Positions 54,649 to 63,880 of a stretch of DNA of 64,000 nt are shown one piece after another. The notes beneath the pieces are model-generated. The model searched no databases. It was not told where the DNA came from and was given only the letters and a program-made list of their open reading frames with translations. Origin of the DNA: Thiotrichaceae bacterium (GTDB lineage: Bacteria > Pseudomonadota > Gammaproteobacteria > Thiotrichales > Thiotrichaceae); NCBI GenBank assembly GCA_026989335.1, contig JALSJN010000011.1, positions 34,977-98,976 of the forward strand, in the 5' to 3' direction. The position numbers were made by a program, and so were the translations under genes. Position 1 is the first letter of the stretch. Each line of letters begins with the position of its first letter.

Positions 54649-55950
54649 TTAATTTTTATTGCTTACAAAAGACCCCATTGCTAACTCACCACCAATTTCA
54701 AGTCGTTGTACTACTTGCTTCATTGTTAAGTCAACTTTGACCAAAGCTCCTTCTGCTGTTAAAAACAAGTAAAAGTAACGTCCATCTTTAGAGAAGTGAT
54801 ATTGTGGATGAGATTGTGTTTGTCCTGTAATTGTTGTGAGATTACTCACTTTGATGTCAGCTATTTTCGTATGTGTTAGTGTATTCATAACCGTAATAAA
54901 TGTATCTTTATGATTAATAATTATAGCCAAATTATTATGTTTCATCTCATCAGCATGCCCAGCTCCAATCCCTGCTTTTTCTGTTTTCACAATACGCATA
55001 GGTACTTTTGTATAATCGACAATAAACAATGTACCCTCATGAGAGCCAGCATAAATGGTCTTTTGGTCTTTTAAGAAGTTAAGATGATGAATTCCCATCT
55101 CAGCAGCTGTAAATCCATTTGCTTTTAATGGCAACTCTTCTGTTAATGTTAAGCCTGTCACAAGATTAAACGTTAGTTTTAAAATAGATGGGTAGATACC
55201 TGTAGAGCCCTCTGCTGTAGCATAAAAAATTGTAGAATTAGCATGGGAATGCTTTTTTCCATGCACTTCTGGCGGAATTAAGTTATGTACAGGTGATGAG
55301 GTCGTCAGTGAATTTAGCAATGCAGTTGACCATGTCCCATTGATACTTTTTGTTAACTTATAGGTATCTATCTTTTTATTTTGTCTATCAATCACAACAA
55401 AATGATTTTCATCGAGCCAATGAGGGTGTCCTGATGCCAAAGTGCCACTTGAGACATAACTATGTCCACTTGTAGTTGGCTGTGTAACCACATTTTTTCC
55501 AACTGTTGCAATTACTGCATCTGTTACAGAATCTATAATGGATACCATTGCTTTATTTGTCCCCGAGACAGCCACCAAGCCTGTTTTTTGTTGTACAGCT
55601 ATGCTTCTTGGGTAAAACGCTAATGCGATACTTTTAGTAATACTATTGGTCGCAGAATCAATCACATCAATATAATTACTTCCCCGATTATCCACATAAA
55701 TTTTGGGATTCGTACTATGTTTAGTCGCTTTTGTCTTAATAACTTCTGCGGCATAAGAGACTTGATGTCCTGTTGAAATCGAATCCAAAAGTTTCATGTT
55801 ATCTACATCAACCACAATTATCCGATTATTTAACTTGTCACCATAATAGGCTTTCGTACTTGTAGTTGCGTTATGAGAAGTGGCCCCGCCACACCCTGCT
55901 AAAACTAGAGATGTTACGATACTTAAACTTAGTTCTTTTAATTTGTTCAT
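54649..55950 (-). CDS. YVTN-type beta-propeller lipoprotein
   Basis: 433 residues: a lipoprotein signal (lipobox LAGC, about 17-20), then about seven beta-propeller blades of the YVTN/surface-layer type (IIVVDVDNMKLLDSISTGHQ and similar). Histidines are frequent (HSYVSSGTLASGHPHW, HGKKHSHANS, GAGHADEMKHNN), so metal binding is possible. It is probably on the periplasmic or outer face. Single gene with no related neighbours; its base composition looks somewhat more AT-rich than that of its flanks, which could mean recent arrival. Function unknown. Confidence 0.72.
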   Translation of the reverse strand: MNKLKELSLSIVTSLVLAGCGGATSHNATTSTKAYYGDKLNNRIIVVDVDNMKLLDSISTGHQVSYAAEVIKTKATKHSTNPKIYVDNRGSNYIDVIDSATNSITKSIALAFYPRSIAVQQKTGLVAVSGTNKAMVSIIDSVTDAVIATVGKNVVTQPTTSGHSYVSSGTLASGHPHWLDENHFVVIDRQNKKIDTYKLTKSINGTWSTALLNSLTTSSPVHNLIPPEVHGKKHSHANSTIFYATAEGSTGIYPSILKLTFNLVTGLTLTEELPLKANGFTAAEMGIHHLNFLKDQKTIYAGSHEGTLFIVDYTKVPMRIVKTEKAGIGAGHADEMKHNNLAIIINHKDTFITVMNTLTHTKIADIKVSNLTTITGQTQSHPQYHFSKDGRYFYLFLTAEGALVKVDLTMKQVVQRLEIGGELAMGSFVSNKN

Positions 55951-56303
55951 TGTTTTCCTTAAATGTTTTTTAGGGTGTACTTTTTAAAAGCACTTCGCTT
56001 GTTTGTTTCACACTGAGTTGTTGTTAATAGGAAGCTAATATTGAACAACAATCGCAAGTATGCATCTTACTGTAAATTAAATTAAATTAAATTAAATTCT
56101 GATACTTTTTATGGGTGAATTTTATAAGTTATCAACCGAATAAAGAGCAGAAAGTACTTTACGTCAGGTTTGATTGGTTAATTTATAAGCAACATAATAC
56201 AATACTATTTCTATCTCAAGGTCGTTTCATGGATAGAGTCATTAAAATAATTAGGCAGATCGCTAAGAGTAAGCGGCTGTTTTAAAACAAGAAAGTATTT
56301 ATT
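55951..56303. other. Intergenic region with AAATT microsatellite
   Basis: About 350 bases between the propeller lipoprotein and the arabinose-pathway operon, with both promoters presumably inside. It holds five tandem copies of TAAAT at about 56072-56098. A short AAGCGGCTGTTTTA stretch at about 56271 resembles the interior of the mini-element at 44414-44499. Nothing else recognised. Confidence 0.5.
56072..56098. repeat. Pentanucleotide tandem repeat (TAAAT)5
   Basis: Five perfect copies in the region upstream of both flanking divergent genes. Copy number could vary by slippage and alter promoter spacing, but no promoter elements around it are clear. Confidence 0.8.
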
Positions 56304-57746
56304 ATGCCAGACAGTAACCTTACAAAACTACCCCTGTGCGTGGATTTAGATGGCACATTAATAAAAACAGATTCTTTATATGAGCTGTTTTTATTATTGT
56401 TTAAAACCAATCCGCTCTATTGCCTTATCGCAATTTCATGGTTGATGAAGTCAAAAGCACATTTTAAAGCTGAGATTACCAAGCGAGTTCAGCTATCGGC
56501 TGAAAGTTTGCCGTATAACCAAGATGTAATTGATTACATTAAGGCGCAAGATCCGCAGCGAGAAATACTATTAGTAACGGGTAGCAATAAAACAATCGCC
56601 GATTCTATTGCAGAATATCTGGGTCTATTTGATGAGGTTATTGCATCAGATGCTCATATTAATCTTACTGGAGTCAATAAACGCGATCATCTTGCGAAGC
56701 GTTTTGCAGACACAGGCTTTGAGTATATCGGCAATGAATCAACCGATATTCCTGTTTGGGAGGTCGCTAAAAAGGTCTCTGTCGTTTCTCAAGATAACGC
56801 TTTTTTGAAACAAGTCACCTCTACCTTTGATGATGTTGAAGTGTTTCAATTAGAAAAGCCTAGCATTAAAAACTATTTGAAAGGGATGCGTTTGCATCAA
56901 TGGGTTAAAAACCTATTAGTTTTTGTACCGCTGTTTTTAGATCATCGTTTTAATGATGGGCAAGCTTTTATGAGTGTTATTTTGACTTTTTTCGGCTTAT
57001 CAATTCTCGCCTCATTTACTTACATTATTAATGATTTGTTGGATTTAGAATCAGACCGTTTGAACTCTTATAAGCGTAAACGTCCTTTTGCTTCAGGCTT
57101 AATCTCAATTAAACAAGCCGCCATTATGATGCTGGTGCTATTCGTAATATTCGTATTAATTATGACGCAACTTACACCAGCCGTAATTTTGGTGTTAATG
57201 ATTTATTTGGCAGCAACCCTATCTTATTCATTTTACTTTAAGCGCGTTGCTATGCTGGATGTTACGATGCTGGCGGGCTTGTTCTCATTGAGAATAATCT
57301 CTGGAATAGTTGCTATTGGTTCTGCTTGGTCGTTTTGGCTATTGGCATTTTCTATGTTCTTCTTCCTAAGTCTGGCGTTTGCTAAGCGTTTTTCTGAAGT
57401 GGATAACATTCGTAAAGAAGGTCGTGAAAAAGCAGTAGGGCGTGGCTATTCGGTTGTTGATTTGCCAATGTTAAATATTTCAGGTGTTGCTTCGGGTTAT
57501 ATCTCTATTTTGGTTGTTGCACTTTATATTGATAGTGAAAAAGTACGCCAAATGTATACACATCCTGAAATCCTTTGGTTAATTTGTCCACCTCTGCTCT
57601 TTTGGATAGGGCGTATATGGTTAATAACTGGCCGTGGTGAAATGCATGAAGACCCTATTGTGTTCGCAATTAAAGATAAAGTGAGTTTGTTTATCGTAGC
57701 TTTATGTGGTGCCATTCTGCTTGGCGCTACATTTTACCAAGGCTAG
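56304..57746 (+). CDS. HAD phosphatase-UbiA prenyltransferase fusion (DPPR-synthase-like)
   Basis: 480 residues. Residues 1-190 are a HAD domain (DLDGTLIKTDSL, VTGSNKTI, YIGNESTDIPVWE). Residues of about 195-480 are a UbiA-type prenyltransferase with nine membrane segments and the metal motif NDLLDLESDRLN, followed by KRKRPFASG. The C-terminal half matches decaprenyl-phosphate phosphoribosyltransferase (Rv3806c type); the HAD half could remove the 5-phosphate, as Rv3807c is proposed to do. It starts the putative polyprenyl-phosphoryl-arabinose operon. The stop codon is formed by the left end of a mini-element (CTAG), so the original C-terminus may have been altered. Confidence 0.82.
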   Translation: MPDSNLTKLPLCVDLDGTLIKTDSLYELFLLLFKTNPLYCLIAISWLMKSKAHFKAEITKRVQLSAESLPYNQDVIDYIKAQDPQREILLVTGSNKTIADSIAEYLGLFDEVIASDAHINLTGVNKRDHLAKRFADTGFEYIGNESTDIPVWEVAKKVSVVSQDNAFLKQVTSTFDDVEVFQLEKPSIKNYLKGMRLHQWVKNLLVFVPLFLDHRFNDGQAFMSVILTFFGLSILASFTYIINDLLDLESDRLNSYKRKRPFASGLISIKQAAIMMLVLFVIFVLIMTQLTPAVILVLMIYLAATLSYSFYFKRVAMLDVTMLAGLFSLRIISGIVAIGSAWSFWLLAFSMFFFLSLAFAKRFSEVDNIRKEGREKAVGRGYSVVDLPMLNISGVASGYISILVVALYIDSEKVRQMYTHPEILWLICPPLLFWIGRIWLITGRGEMHEDPIVFAIKDKVSLFIVALCGAILLGATFYQG

Positions 57747-57992
57747 CCCGGATAATTCATAAAGACGCTTATAACATTAAAATAGATTGATAAATTCAAA
57801 GGCTTATAAAATAAAATGACCGTTATCCAAAGTTACAGTTTGTACCTGAATGGTTTTCTGAAAAAATCAGCTTCACAGCTTGCACAAAATCCTTCAAATC
57901 ATAGCCCTGTTATGATTTTCACGATATTTGCACAATCCGTTTTGCTGAGTTTTTCCAGAAATTCCATTTCCTTCATGAAATATCCGGGCTAG
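57743..57992. mobile_element. Mini-element (MITE-like) with 22-base terminal repeats
   Basis: A 250-base element whose ends are CTAGCCCGGATAATTCATAA and, inverted, CTAGCCCGGATATTTCATGA, 20 of 22 identical over the full repeat. The CCCGGATA(A/T)TTCAT type of end is known from IS1380-like elements; the assignment is from memory. It carries no gene. It separates the UbiA-fusion gene from the DprE1-like gene, and both flanking codons (stop and start) touch or nearly touch it. Confidence 0.8.
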
Positions 57993-57996
57993 GACC

Positions 57997-59334
57997 ATGA
58001 AAAAGTACAGAAGCTGGGCATTTATTCCAGCCATTAAGCAAAAAGCCGTTAGACCACAGTGGCTTGGCTTTGAATTGCCTACTAACGCTGATGCTACAAA
58101 AGATCAAACCAGCTCGCTGCTGCCTTATGGAAATGGTCGCAGTTACGGTGACTCATGCCTCAATGTAAAAGGCACGGTGGTGGATAGTCGCTCGTTGAAC
58201 CGTTTTATTCATTTTGATGAAAATACAGGTGTTTTAAAGTGTGAAGCGGGAGTAACCTTTGCGGATATTTTGGCCGTCATTGTACCTAAAAACTGGTTTT
58301 TACCGGTAACACCTGGTACTAAGTTTGTTACTGTAGGTGGCGCTATTGCTAATGATGTACATGGCAAGAACCACCATGCAGATGGCACTTTTGGCAAACA
58401 TGTTTTAAGTTTTGAATTGATGCGTTCAAATGGTGATAAGTTACTGTGTAGCGCAGAAAAAAATGCAGATTATTATGCGGCAACAATAGGTGGCTTAGGC
58501 TTAACCGGTTTCATTACTTGGGCTGAAATTCAGCTGATTAAAATCGAATCACCTTATATTAAAGTAGAGACAACTGCCTTTCACGGTTTGGATGAGTTCT
58601 ATGTCTTATCCGAATCCGCCAATAAACATCATCGCTATTCAGTGGCATGGATTGATTGCGCATCTTCAGGAAAAAACTTTGCACGTGGCTTATTCATGGC
58701 GGGTGATCATGTGGATCACACGCCACAGGGAAAACCAACAAAGGCAGTGCAAGCAGAGCCTAAATTATCAATACCCTTTAATTTTCCCAAGTTAGCACTT
58801 AACCGTTATTCAATTAAAGCGTTTAACGCACTGTATTTTAATAAAAATAGCGTGATGAGTTCTGGCACAAGCTACCAGCATTATGATTCTTATTTCTACC
58901 CATTAGATGGACTCGGTGATTGGAATCGTATTTATGGCAAGCAAGGGTTTTATCAGTACCAATTTGTCGTGCCTTTTTCTGAAAAAGCGACGATGGAGAA
59001 AATTCTAAACAAAATTGTTGAATCCGGTTTGGGGTCTTTTTTGGCCGTTTTAAAAGAGTTTGGTGATGTTGACTCTCCGGGTCTGTTATCCTTTCCGCGT
59101 CCAGGGATTTGTTTAGCGCTTGATTTTGCTAATCGAGGCGAAATCACTTTGAAACTAGCAAAAGAATTAGATGCACTGGTAATAAAAGCCGGCGGTGCGG
59201 TTTACCCTGCTAAAGATGTTCGCATGTCGAGTCAGGCTTTTAAAGCTTACTTTCCTAAAGTGGAAGAATTTAAAGAATTTATTGATCCTAAGTTTACTTC
59301 GGATTTTTGGAAGCGAGTTAATAAGGAATCATAA
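57997..59334 (+). CDS. DprE1-like FAD-dependent oxidase
   Basis: 445 residues. FAD-binding domain with LPYGNGRSYGDSCLN and VTVGGAIANDVHGKNHHADG, close to the decaprenyl-phosphoryl-ribose 2'-oxidase DprE1. It would oxidise the 2'-hydroxyl of polyprenyl-phosphoryl-ribose to a ketone, which the next gene's product reduces. In my alignment with mycobacterial DprE1 the benzothiazinone-reactive cysteine (Cys387) is Ala (PRPGICLALDF). The ATG is five bases after a mini-element end, with TAGGA as a weak ribosome site. Its last base meets the start of the DprE2-like gene. Confidence 0.88.
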   Translation: MKKYRSWAFIPAIKQKAVRPQWLGFELPTNADATKDQTSSLLPYGNGRSYGDSCLNVKGTVVDSRSLNRFIHFDENTGVLKCEAGVTFADILAVIVPKNWFLPVTPGTKFVTVGGAIANDVHGKNHHADGTFGKHVLSFELMRSNGDKLLCSAEKNADYYAATIGGLGLTGFITWAEIQLIKIESPYIKVETTAFHGLDEFYVLSESANKHHRYSVAWIDCASSGKNFARGLFMAGDHVDHTPQGKPTKAVQAEPKLSIPFNFPKLALNRYSIKAFNALYFNKNSVMSSGTSYQHYDSYFYPLDGLGDWNRIYGKQGFYQYQFVVPFSEKATMEKILNKIVESGLGSFLAVLKEFGDVDSPGLLSFPRPGICLALDFANRGEITLKLAKELDALVIKAGGAVYPAKDVRMSSQAFKAYFPKVEEFKEFIDPKFTSDFWKRVNKES

Positions 59335-60095
59335 TGAGTAATAATGAAACAGCCGTCATTTTTGGCGCAACCTCAGCAGTGGGTCAAGCATTATCAAAAA
59401 TTCACGCAGAACAGGGCGGGTCTTTGATTTTAGTCGCTCGTGACAAAAGTAAGCTTGATGTTACTGCTGCTGATCTTCGTACCCGAGGTGCGCCCCAAGT
59501 AGATTGTTTAGTGGCAGACTTGGATGACTTTGATAAACACCCAAATCTATTGCAAGAAATAGAAAACAAGTCTGACGACATTGCAAAATACTATTTTTTC
59601 TACGGCACCTTGCCTGATCAAAAAGCGTGTGAAGCATCGTGGCAAGAGAGCCAAAAAGCATTAACGACTAACTTTTTAAGTGCTGCATCGTTACTGACCT
59701 TAATTGCAAATAAAGTCGAAACAGAGTCAAAAAACAAAGCTGATCGAGGCATTATTGTGGTGACTTCTGTTGCGGGCGACCGTGGCCGTCAGTCAAACTA
59801 TATTTATGGAGCTGCCAAAGGCGGCTTAACGCTTTTCCTTCAAGGTTTGCGCAATCGCTTACATAAATCAGGTTGTGCTGTTACAACCGTAAAACCGGGC
59901 TTTATTGACACGCCGATGACCAGTGATATTGAAAAAGGCGGGCCTCTATGGGCAACGCCTGAAAAGGTCGCAGGTGATATTTATAAAGCAGCACAGAAAG
60001 GTAAAAACGAAATCTACACCCCCAATTTTTGGATGCCGATAATGTTGGTTATTAAAAACATCCCTGAAACCATTTTTAAAAAATTAAGTTTATAG
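59334..60095 (+). CDS. DprE2-like short-chain dehydrogenase
   Basis: 253 residues, classical SDR: nucleotide motif GATSAVGQALSK, catalytic Tyr and Lys in YGAAKGG, a conserved Ser in VVTSVAGDRGR. It would reduce polyprenyl-phosphoryl-2-keto-ribose to the arabinose form with NADH or NADPH. Overlap with the DprE1-like gene (TAATG) and the DprE1/DprE2 pairing support this. A hydrophobic C-terminal segment (WMPIMLVIKNIPETIF) could hold it at the membrane. Confidence 0.88.
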   Translation: MSNNETAVIFGATSAVGQALSKIHAEQGGSLILVARDKSKLDVTAADLRTRGAPQVDCLVADLDDFDKHPNLLQEIENKSDDIAKYYFFYGTLPDQKACEASWQESQKALTTNFLSAASLLTLIANKVETESKNKADRGIIVVTSVAGDRGRQSNYIYGAAKGGLTLFLQGLRNRLHKSGCAVTTVKPGFIDTPMTSDIEKGGPLWATPEKVAGDIYKAAQKGKNEIYTPNFWMPIMLVIKNIPETIFKKLSL

Positions 60096-60105
60096 AGATC
60101 AGATT

Positions 60106-60474
60106 ATGAGTAAGTATATTCCGCTAATTTTATTTGTTGTATTAACCAACTTCTTCTCACAGATATTGCTTAAAAAAGGCATGACTGATATTGGAAAGTT
60201 TGACCTAAGCGGTGGTGGGCTTTGGTCAGTTGCTGGTACAGTAGCCACCAACTGGGCAATTATTGCTGGTATTTTCGTAATGGTGGTCAGCATGGCATCG
60301 CATTTGGTGGTGTTGTCGCGTGTTGAAATTAGTTATGCCTACCCATTTTTGGGGTTATCATTTGTGTTAGTAGCATTGTATGGTCACTTTTACTTGGATG
60401 AAGCAGTAACAATGTGGCGCGCAGCAGGTGTGCTTTTAATCGTCTCTGGTGTCGCGTTAATCGCCAAAACATAG
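60106..60474 (+). CDS. SMR-family membrane carrier (ArnE/ArnF-like)
   Basis: 122 residues, four membrane segments, EmrE/SMR fold (about 5-25, 40-65, 70-90, 98-118) with RVEISYAYPFLGLSFVLV typical of the DMT superfamily. In the arabinose-phosphate lipid context, and by likeness to ArnE/ArnF, it may flip the polyprenyl-phosphoryl-arabinose to the periplasmic face. Alternative: a general small multidrug pump. It is 10 bases after the DprE2-like gene. Confidence 0.82.
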   Translation: MSKYIPLILFVVLTNFFSQILLKKGMTDIGKFDLSGGGLWSVAGTVATNWAIIAGIFVMVVSMASHLVVLSRVEISYAYPFLGLSFVLVALYGHFYLDEAVTMWRAAGVLLIVSGVALIAKT

Positions 60475-60566
60475 AATTACTAAACTATTTAGCTTAAAAT
60501 TTAAGCACATTTAAAAAATGATTTAAAAAATACTAATTTAGAATATTTAACAAGGAATAAATAATA

Positions 60567-61565
60567 ATGAAACACATAATTTTTGGTGGTGACGGCTTTT
60601 TGGGTACAGAGCTGACAAAACAATTAACGGCGCTTGGTGAGACTGTTTTGATCTGTGATCGAAAGCAAACCTTAGCTTCAGGCATTTATGAGAACAAGGA
60701 TTTAGTTTCTTATATCAAAATGGATGTTATTCAGCCAGATACCTTTGAGCAAATCCCAACCGAAGAAGGTGATGTTGTTTATCACTTTGCAGCAGAACTT
60801 TTAGTGCCGATTATTAAACGTAAGCTACGTAAAAAATATTTCTGGGATGCACTGTATGTGGGTACAGATAATGTCTTCAATTTTATGCAGTCACGCGGAT
60901 TAAATAATCTTTTGTACTACACAACTGATATGGTTTACGGTCACACAGTTTATAATCCGCGCTTTGAAGATCATCCTAGAGCACCCGTCGGGCCATATGG
61001 CGAAGCTAAATACCAAACAGAACTATTGTGTGAGAAGAAGCGTAAAGAAGGCTTTAATATATCCATTTTCCGTCCACGTCTGATTATTGGTGAAGGCCGT
61101 TTAGGTATTTTAGAGAAACTTTTCCAACTCATTGATAAGAACTTACCTGTACCAATGATTGGTAATGGCAAAAATTACTATCAGTTTATTTCAGTTGAAG
61201 ATTGTGCTGCTGTTTGTATTGTTGCAGTTAATAAAGGCTTACCCAATGAAGAATTTAATGTAGGTTCATTAAATCCACCTACGGTTCGTGAGCTTTTAAC
61301 CGACCTTATTAATGAAGCAAACAGTAAATCTTTCTTAATACCTACCCCTGCTCCTTTAGTTAAAATGGCATTGGGCGCGCTTGATGTTATGGGTAAGCCA
61401 ATTATGGATCCTGAGCAATATCTAATTGCTGATGAAACGTGTGTATTAGAAATGAGTAAAGTAAAAAATATTTTAGAATGGGAGCCAAAGGACACCGATT
61501 CTGATTTGTTAATTGTCGCTTATCGTTCGTACAGAGAAAAACTTGCACGAGAAGGTAAAGCTTAA
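60567..61565 (+). CDS. NAD-dependent epimerase/dehydratase family protein
   Basis: 332 residues, extended SDR. The Rossmann motif GGDGFLGTEL is at the start; YGEAKYQTE carries the Tyr-xxx-Lys pair near residue 146; the second half has sugar-nucleotide-epimerase features (FRPRLIIGEGRLGIL, NVGSLNPPTVRELL). The substrate is unknown; a nucleotide sugar or isoprenoid-linked sugar would fit the operon. It is followed by a terminator, so it is the last gene of the putative arabinose operon. Confidence 0.82.
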   Translation: MKHIIFGGDGFLGTELTKQLTALGETVLICDRKQTLASGIYENKDLVSYIKMDVIQPDTFEQIPTEEGDVVYHFAAELLVPIIKRKLRKKYFWDALYVGTDNVFNFMQSRGLNNLLYYTTDMVYGHTVYNPRFEDHPRAPVGPYGEAKYQTELLCEKKRKEGFNISIFRPRLIIGEGRLGILEKLFQLIDKNLPVPMIGNGKNYYQFISVEDCAAVCIVAVNKGLPNEEFNVGSLNPPTVRELLTDLINEANSKSFLIPTPAPLVKMALGALDVMGKPIMDPEQYLIADETCVLEMSKVKNILEWEPKDTDSDLLIVAYRSYREKLAREGKA

Positions 61566-61596
61566 TCTGTTAAAAATTAGTCAGTTAATACCTTTA

Positions 61597-61624
61597 GGGC
61601 ATCTATATAGATGCCCTTTTTTAT
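61597..61624 (+). terminator. Terminator of the putative arabinose-lipid operon
   Basis: GGGCATCTATATAGATGCCC is a perfect stem, followed by six T, 31 bases after the epimerase stop. Confidence 0.9.
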
Positions 61625-61665
61625 TCTGCGGGTTATAATCGTCAAAATTAAATATAAGAGCGGAT

Positions 61666-62712
61666 TTGAAATTGTCAGACAAATTAACGAGCGGATCTAT
61701 TAATAATCGAGTGGCAGTTTGGGATGGTTGGCGAGGTATGGCTATCATGCTTTTGTTGATGGGTCATTTCATACATACACCTTGGGTATGGGAAGACCGA
61801 CTCGGTGTCGATGCTTTTTTTGTGCTTTCTGGTATGTTGATGAGCACGATATTATTTGAAAAAAGAGTCCCGCTAAAGATATTTTATATCAGGCGTTTCA
61901 GTCGAATTTTCCCCGTTTTTTCATTGTATATTGTTGTAGCATTTTTATTTGCGTATTTAAGTAAAACGTACTTAGGGAAGGCTGACATGGCCTTTGAAAT
62001 AAAAGAATTTTTTTCTACACTTGGCTTCTTTCGTACTTACTACCCCTTAGAACCGCATATTTGGGCTACAAAAGTCCCTATCGGTCATCTATGGTCATTA
62101 AACGTAGAAGAACATGCTTATGTGTTAATGAGCCTGCTGACCCTCTTTATATTTAGAAATCAAAAAGTAGCAATGCTTTTAATTGCCTTGGGGCTGGGTG
62201 CGATTGCATTAAGTTTTTATTATTATTTTAATCTTGATAGTGCGCCAACAGAATTTAGAATTAGAACAGAAACGGCCATCAGCTTTATTTTCTTATCCGC
62301 TGGGTATAATTTAATAAAAAAACAGTTTGATATCAGCGTTCCATCAATAATACCTGTTATAACTCTGCTACTAGCATTTATGTGCTATTTAGAAGATCCT
62401 TCAATTGCAGAAAGGTCGTTGTGGGTTCCATGGCTATCATTTTCTGTGGCGCCTATTTTATTGGCTTTTACTTTAAATCACATTATTGAGGTACAAGTAT
62501 TGTTCCGTAAGGTTTTTGAGCTAAAAGTAATTCGTTTGATGGGAACATGGTCATTTTCCATCTACCTATGGCAACAGTTATTTTATTCCTATAAATGGTT
62601 AATCCCTTTCCCACCTATTGGGGGTATCTTAGTTTCGATTCTTGTTGGCGCATTGTCATTTTACTTGTTTGAAAATCCTGTTAGGCGTTGGATAAATAAT
62701 CGTTGGACATAA
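61666..62712 (+). CDS. Acyltransferase 3 family membrane protein (OafA-like)
   Basis: 348 residues with about ten membrane segments. The start is TTG (weak GAG upstream); no ATG lies before the domain. Acyltransferase-3 signatures: the early His in LLLMGHFIHTP, GVDAFFVLSGMLM and YIRRFSRIFPVF. It transfers an acetyl or acyl group to a cell-surface glycan, lipopolysaccharide or peptidoglycan. Downstream of the arabinose operon terminator; probably starts a new transcript with the next gene. Confidence 0.88.
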   Translation: MKLSDKLTSGSINNRVAVWDGWRGMAIMLLLMGHFIHTPWVWEDRLGVDAFFVLSGMLMSTILFEKRVPLKIFYIRRFSRIFPVFSLYIVVAFLFAYLSKTYLGKADMAFEIKEFFSTLGFFRTYYPLEPHIWATKVPIGHLWSLNVEEHAYVLMSLLTLFIFRNQKVAMLLIALGLGAIALSFYYYFNLDSAPTEFRIRTETAISFIFLSAGYNLIKKQFDISVPSIIPVITLLLAFMCYLEDPSIAERSLWVPWLSFSVAPILLAFTLNHIIEVQVLFRKVFELKVIRLMGTWSFSIYLWQQLFYSYKWLIPFPPIGGILVSILVGALSFYLFENPVRRWINNRWT

Positions 62713-63875
62713 TGCAAAGTTTTCAATCACACTTTAAAGGCAGTTCTTTTGCCCACCTGTTTATGTTGCTTTCAGTTGCTGTGCTGTTTTTTGTTGCGCT
62801 TAAAAAACCGATTCAAACATGGGATATTTTAGGCTACGTTGCCGTAGTAGAGTCTCAAAAACTAACACAAAAAAATGATATTCACAGTACGGTTTATGAA
62901 AAACTAAAAGTCTATGCTAGTGACGAAGAGTTTAACGATCTCGTTAACAGTAGCGACTACCGAAAAACAATGTATGAAGATGCTGATGCTTTTAATCAGC
63001 AAATTCCTTTTTATAAAATACGTATTATATTCATTGCTTTAATTTCTTTACTCACCGCTTTTGGGCTTAACGTCTTTTTTGCTAGTCATCTTGTTGTTGC
63101 AGCTTCTGGAGTATTGGGTTTGCTCGCTTTTTATTATGCTTATAGAAAGGTGATTCACCCAGCCTTTTGGTTGGTTGTGCCAATGTTTTTTATTGTATTA
63201 GATGGTTTAAATATTGCGAGGATTGTTACCGCTGATCCACTTGCATTTCTATGGGTCGGGTTAATCAGTTATGCATTTATTCATGAGAAATGGTCTCTTT
63301 TGTTTGGTTTATTAGTCTCATCGGTATTAGTGCGAACTGACCTGCTATTGTTAGTTGCTATCATGCTAAGCTACTTAATACTATTCAAGCCAGCGTTACG
63401 TTTAGCTGGAGGGCTTACTTTAGCTGCCTCCATTGGGGCTTATTGGTTCGCCAATAATTACGCTGATAACTATGGTTGGAGTACTGTTTTTTACTATGCA
63501 CTTGTGTCCAATATGAGTGCAACGCACCCTTTGGAATATTCATCAATTGTTATAACACCAGGGCAATATTTATCAGAAGTGCTCTTACATTTAGGGGGCT
63601 TTATAGATGAGCCACCTCTCTTGTTATTTTCAGCTCTAGTGCTTTTGCAAGTTATTTTTGTACTTATATTACGTGAAGCGAACATCAAATCACTTCTTGT
63701 AGAGATTATTAATAGGCATAAACCATTAGTATTGACCCTGATGAGTGTTTTATATGTAGTTGCTCATTACCTTTTATTTCCTGTTTTAGAAAATAGGTTC
63801 TTTATTGCAGAATACATGATTGCTTTGTTTGGTTTATTTGTGATTATTTCTAAGCTGCTAAACATAAAACACTAG
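62712..63875 (+). CDS. Polytopic membrane protein, possible glycosyltransferase of GT-C type
   Basis: 387 residues from the ATG at 62712 (overlaps the preceding stop, TAATG; an in-frame TTG three codons earlier is rejected). About ten membrane segments. The first periplasmic loop (about 45-100) holds several acidic residues (DIHSTVYEKLKVYASDEEF), which recalls the GT-C fold, but I do not recognise a family. Its neighbours suggest a cell-surface glycan function, perhaps using a polyprenyl-phosphoryl-arabinose donor; this is inference. Confidence 0.6.
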   Translation: MQSFQSHFKGSSFAHLFMLLSVAVLFFVALKKPIQTWDILGYVAVVESQKLTQKNDIHSTVYEKLKVYASDEEFNDLVNSSDYRKTMYEDADAFNQQIPFYKIRIIFIALISLLTAFGLNVFFASHLVVAASGVLGLLAFYYAYRKVIHPAFWLVVPMFFIVLDGLNIARIVTADPLAFLWVGLISYAFIHEKWSLLFGLLVSSVLVRTDLLLLVAIMLSYLILFKPALRLAGGLTLAASIGAYWFANNYADNYGWSTVFYYALVSNMSATHPLEYSSIVITPGQYLSEVLLHLGGFIDEPPLLLFSALVLLQVIFVLILREANIKSLLVEIINRHKPLVLTLMSVLYVVAHYLLFPVLENRFFIAEYMIALFGLFVIISKLLNIKH

Positions 63876-63880
63876 ACCTA

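Noticed and set aside
56072..56098. Tandem TAAAT copies as a CRISPR-like or iteron array
   Set aside because: Units of five bases without spacers; simple microsatellite, and no replication gene nearby.
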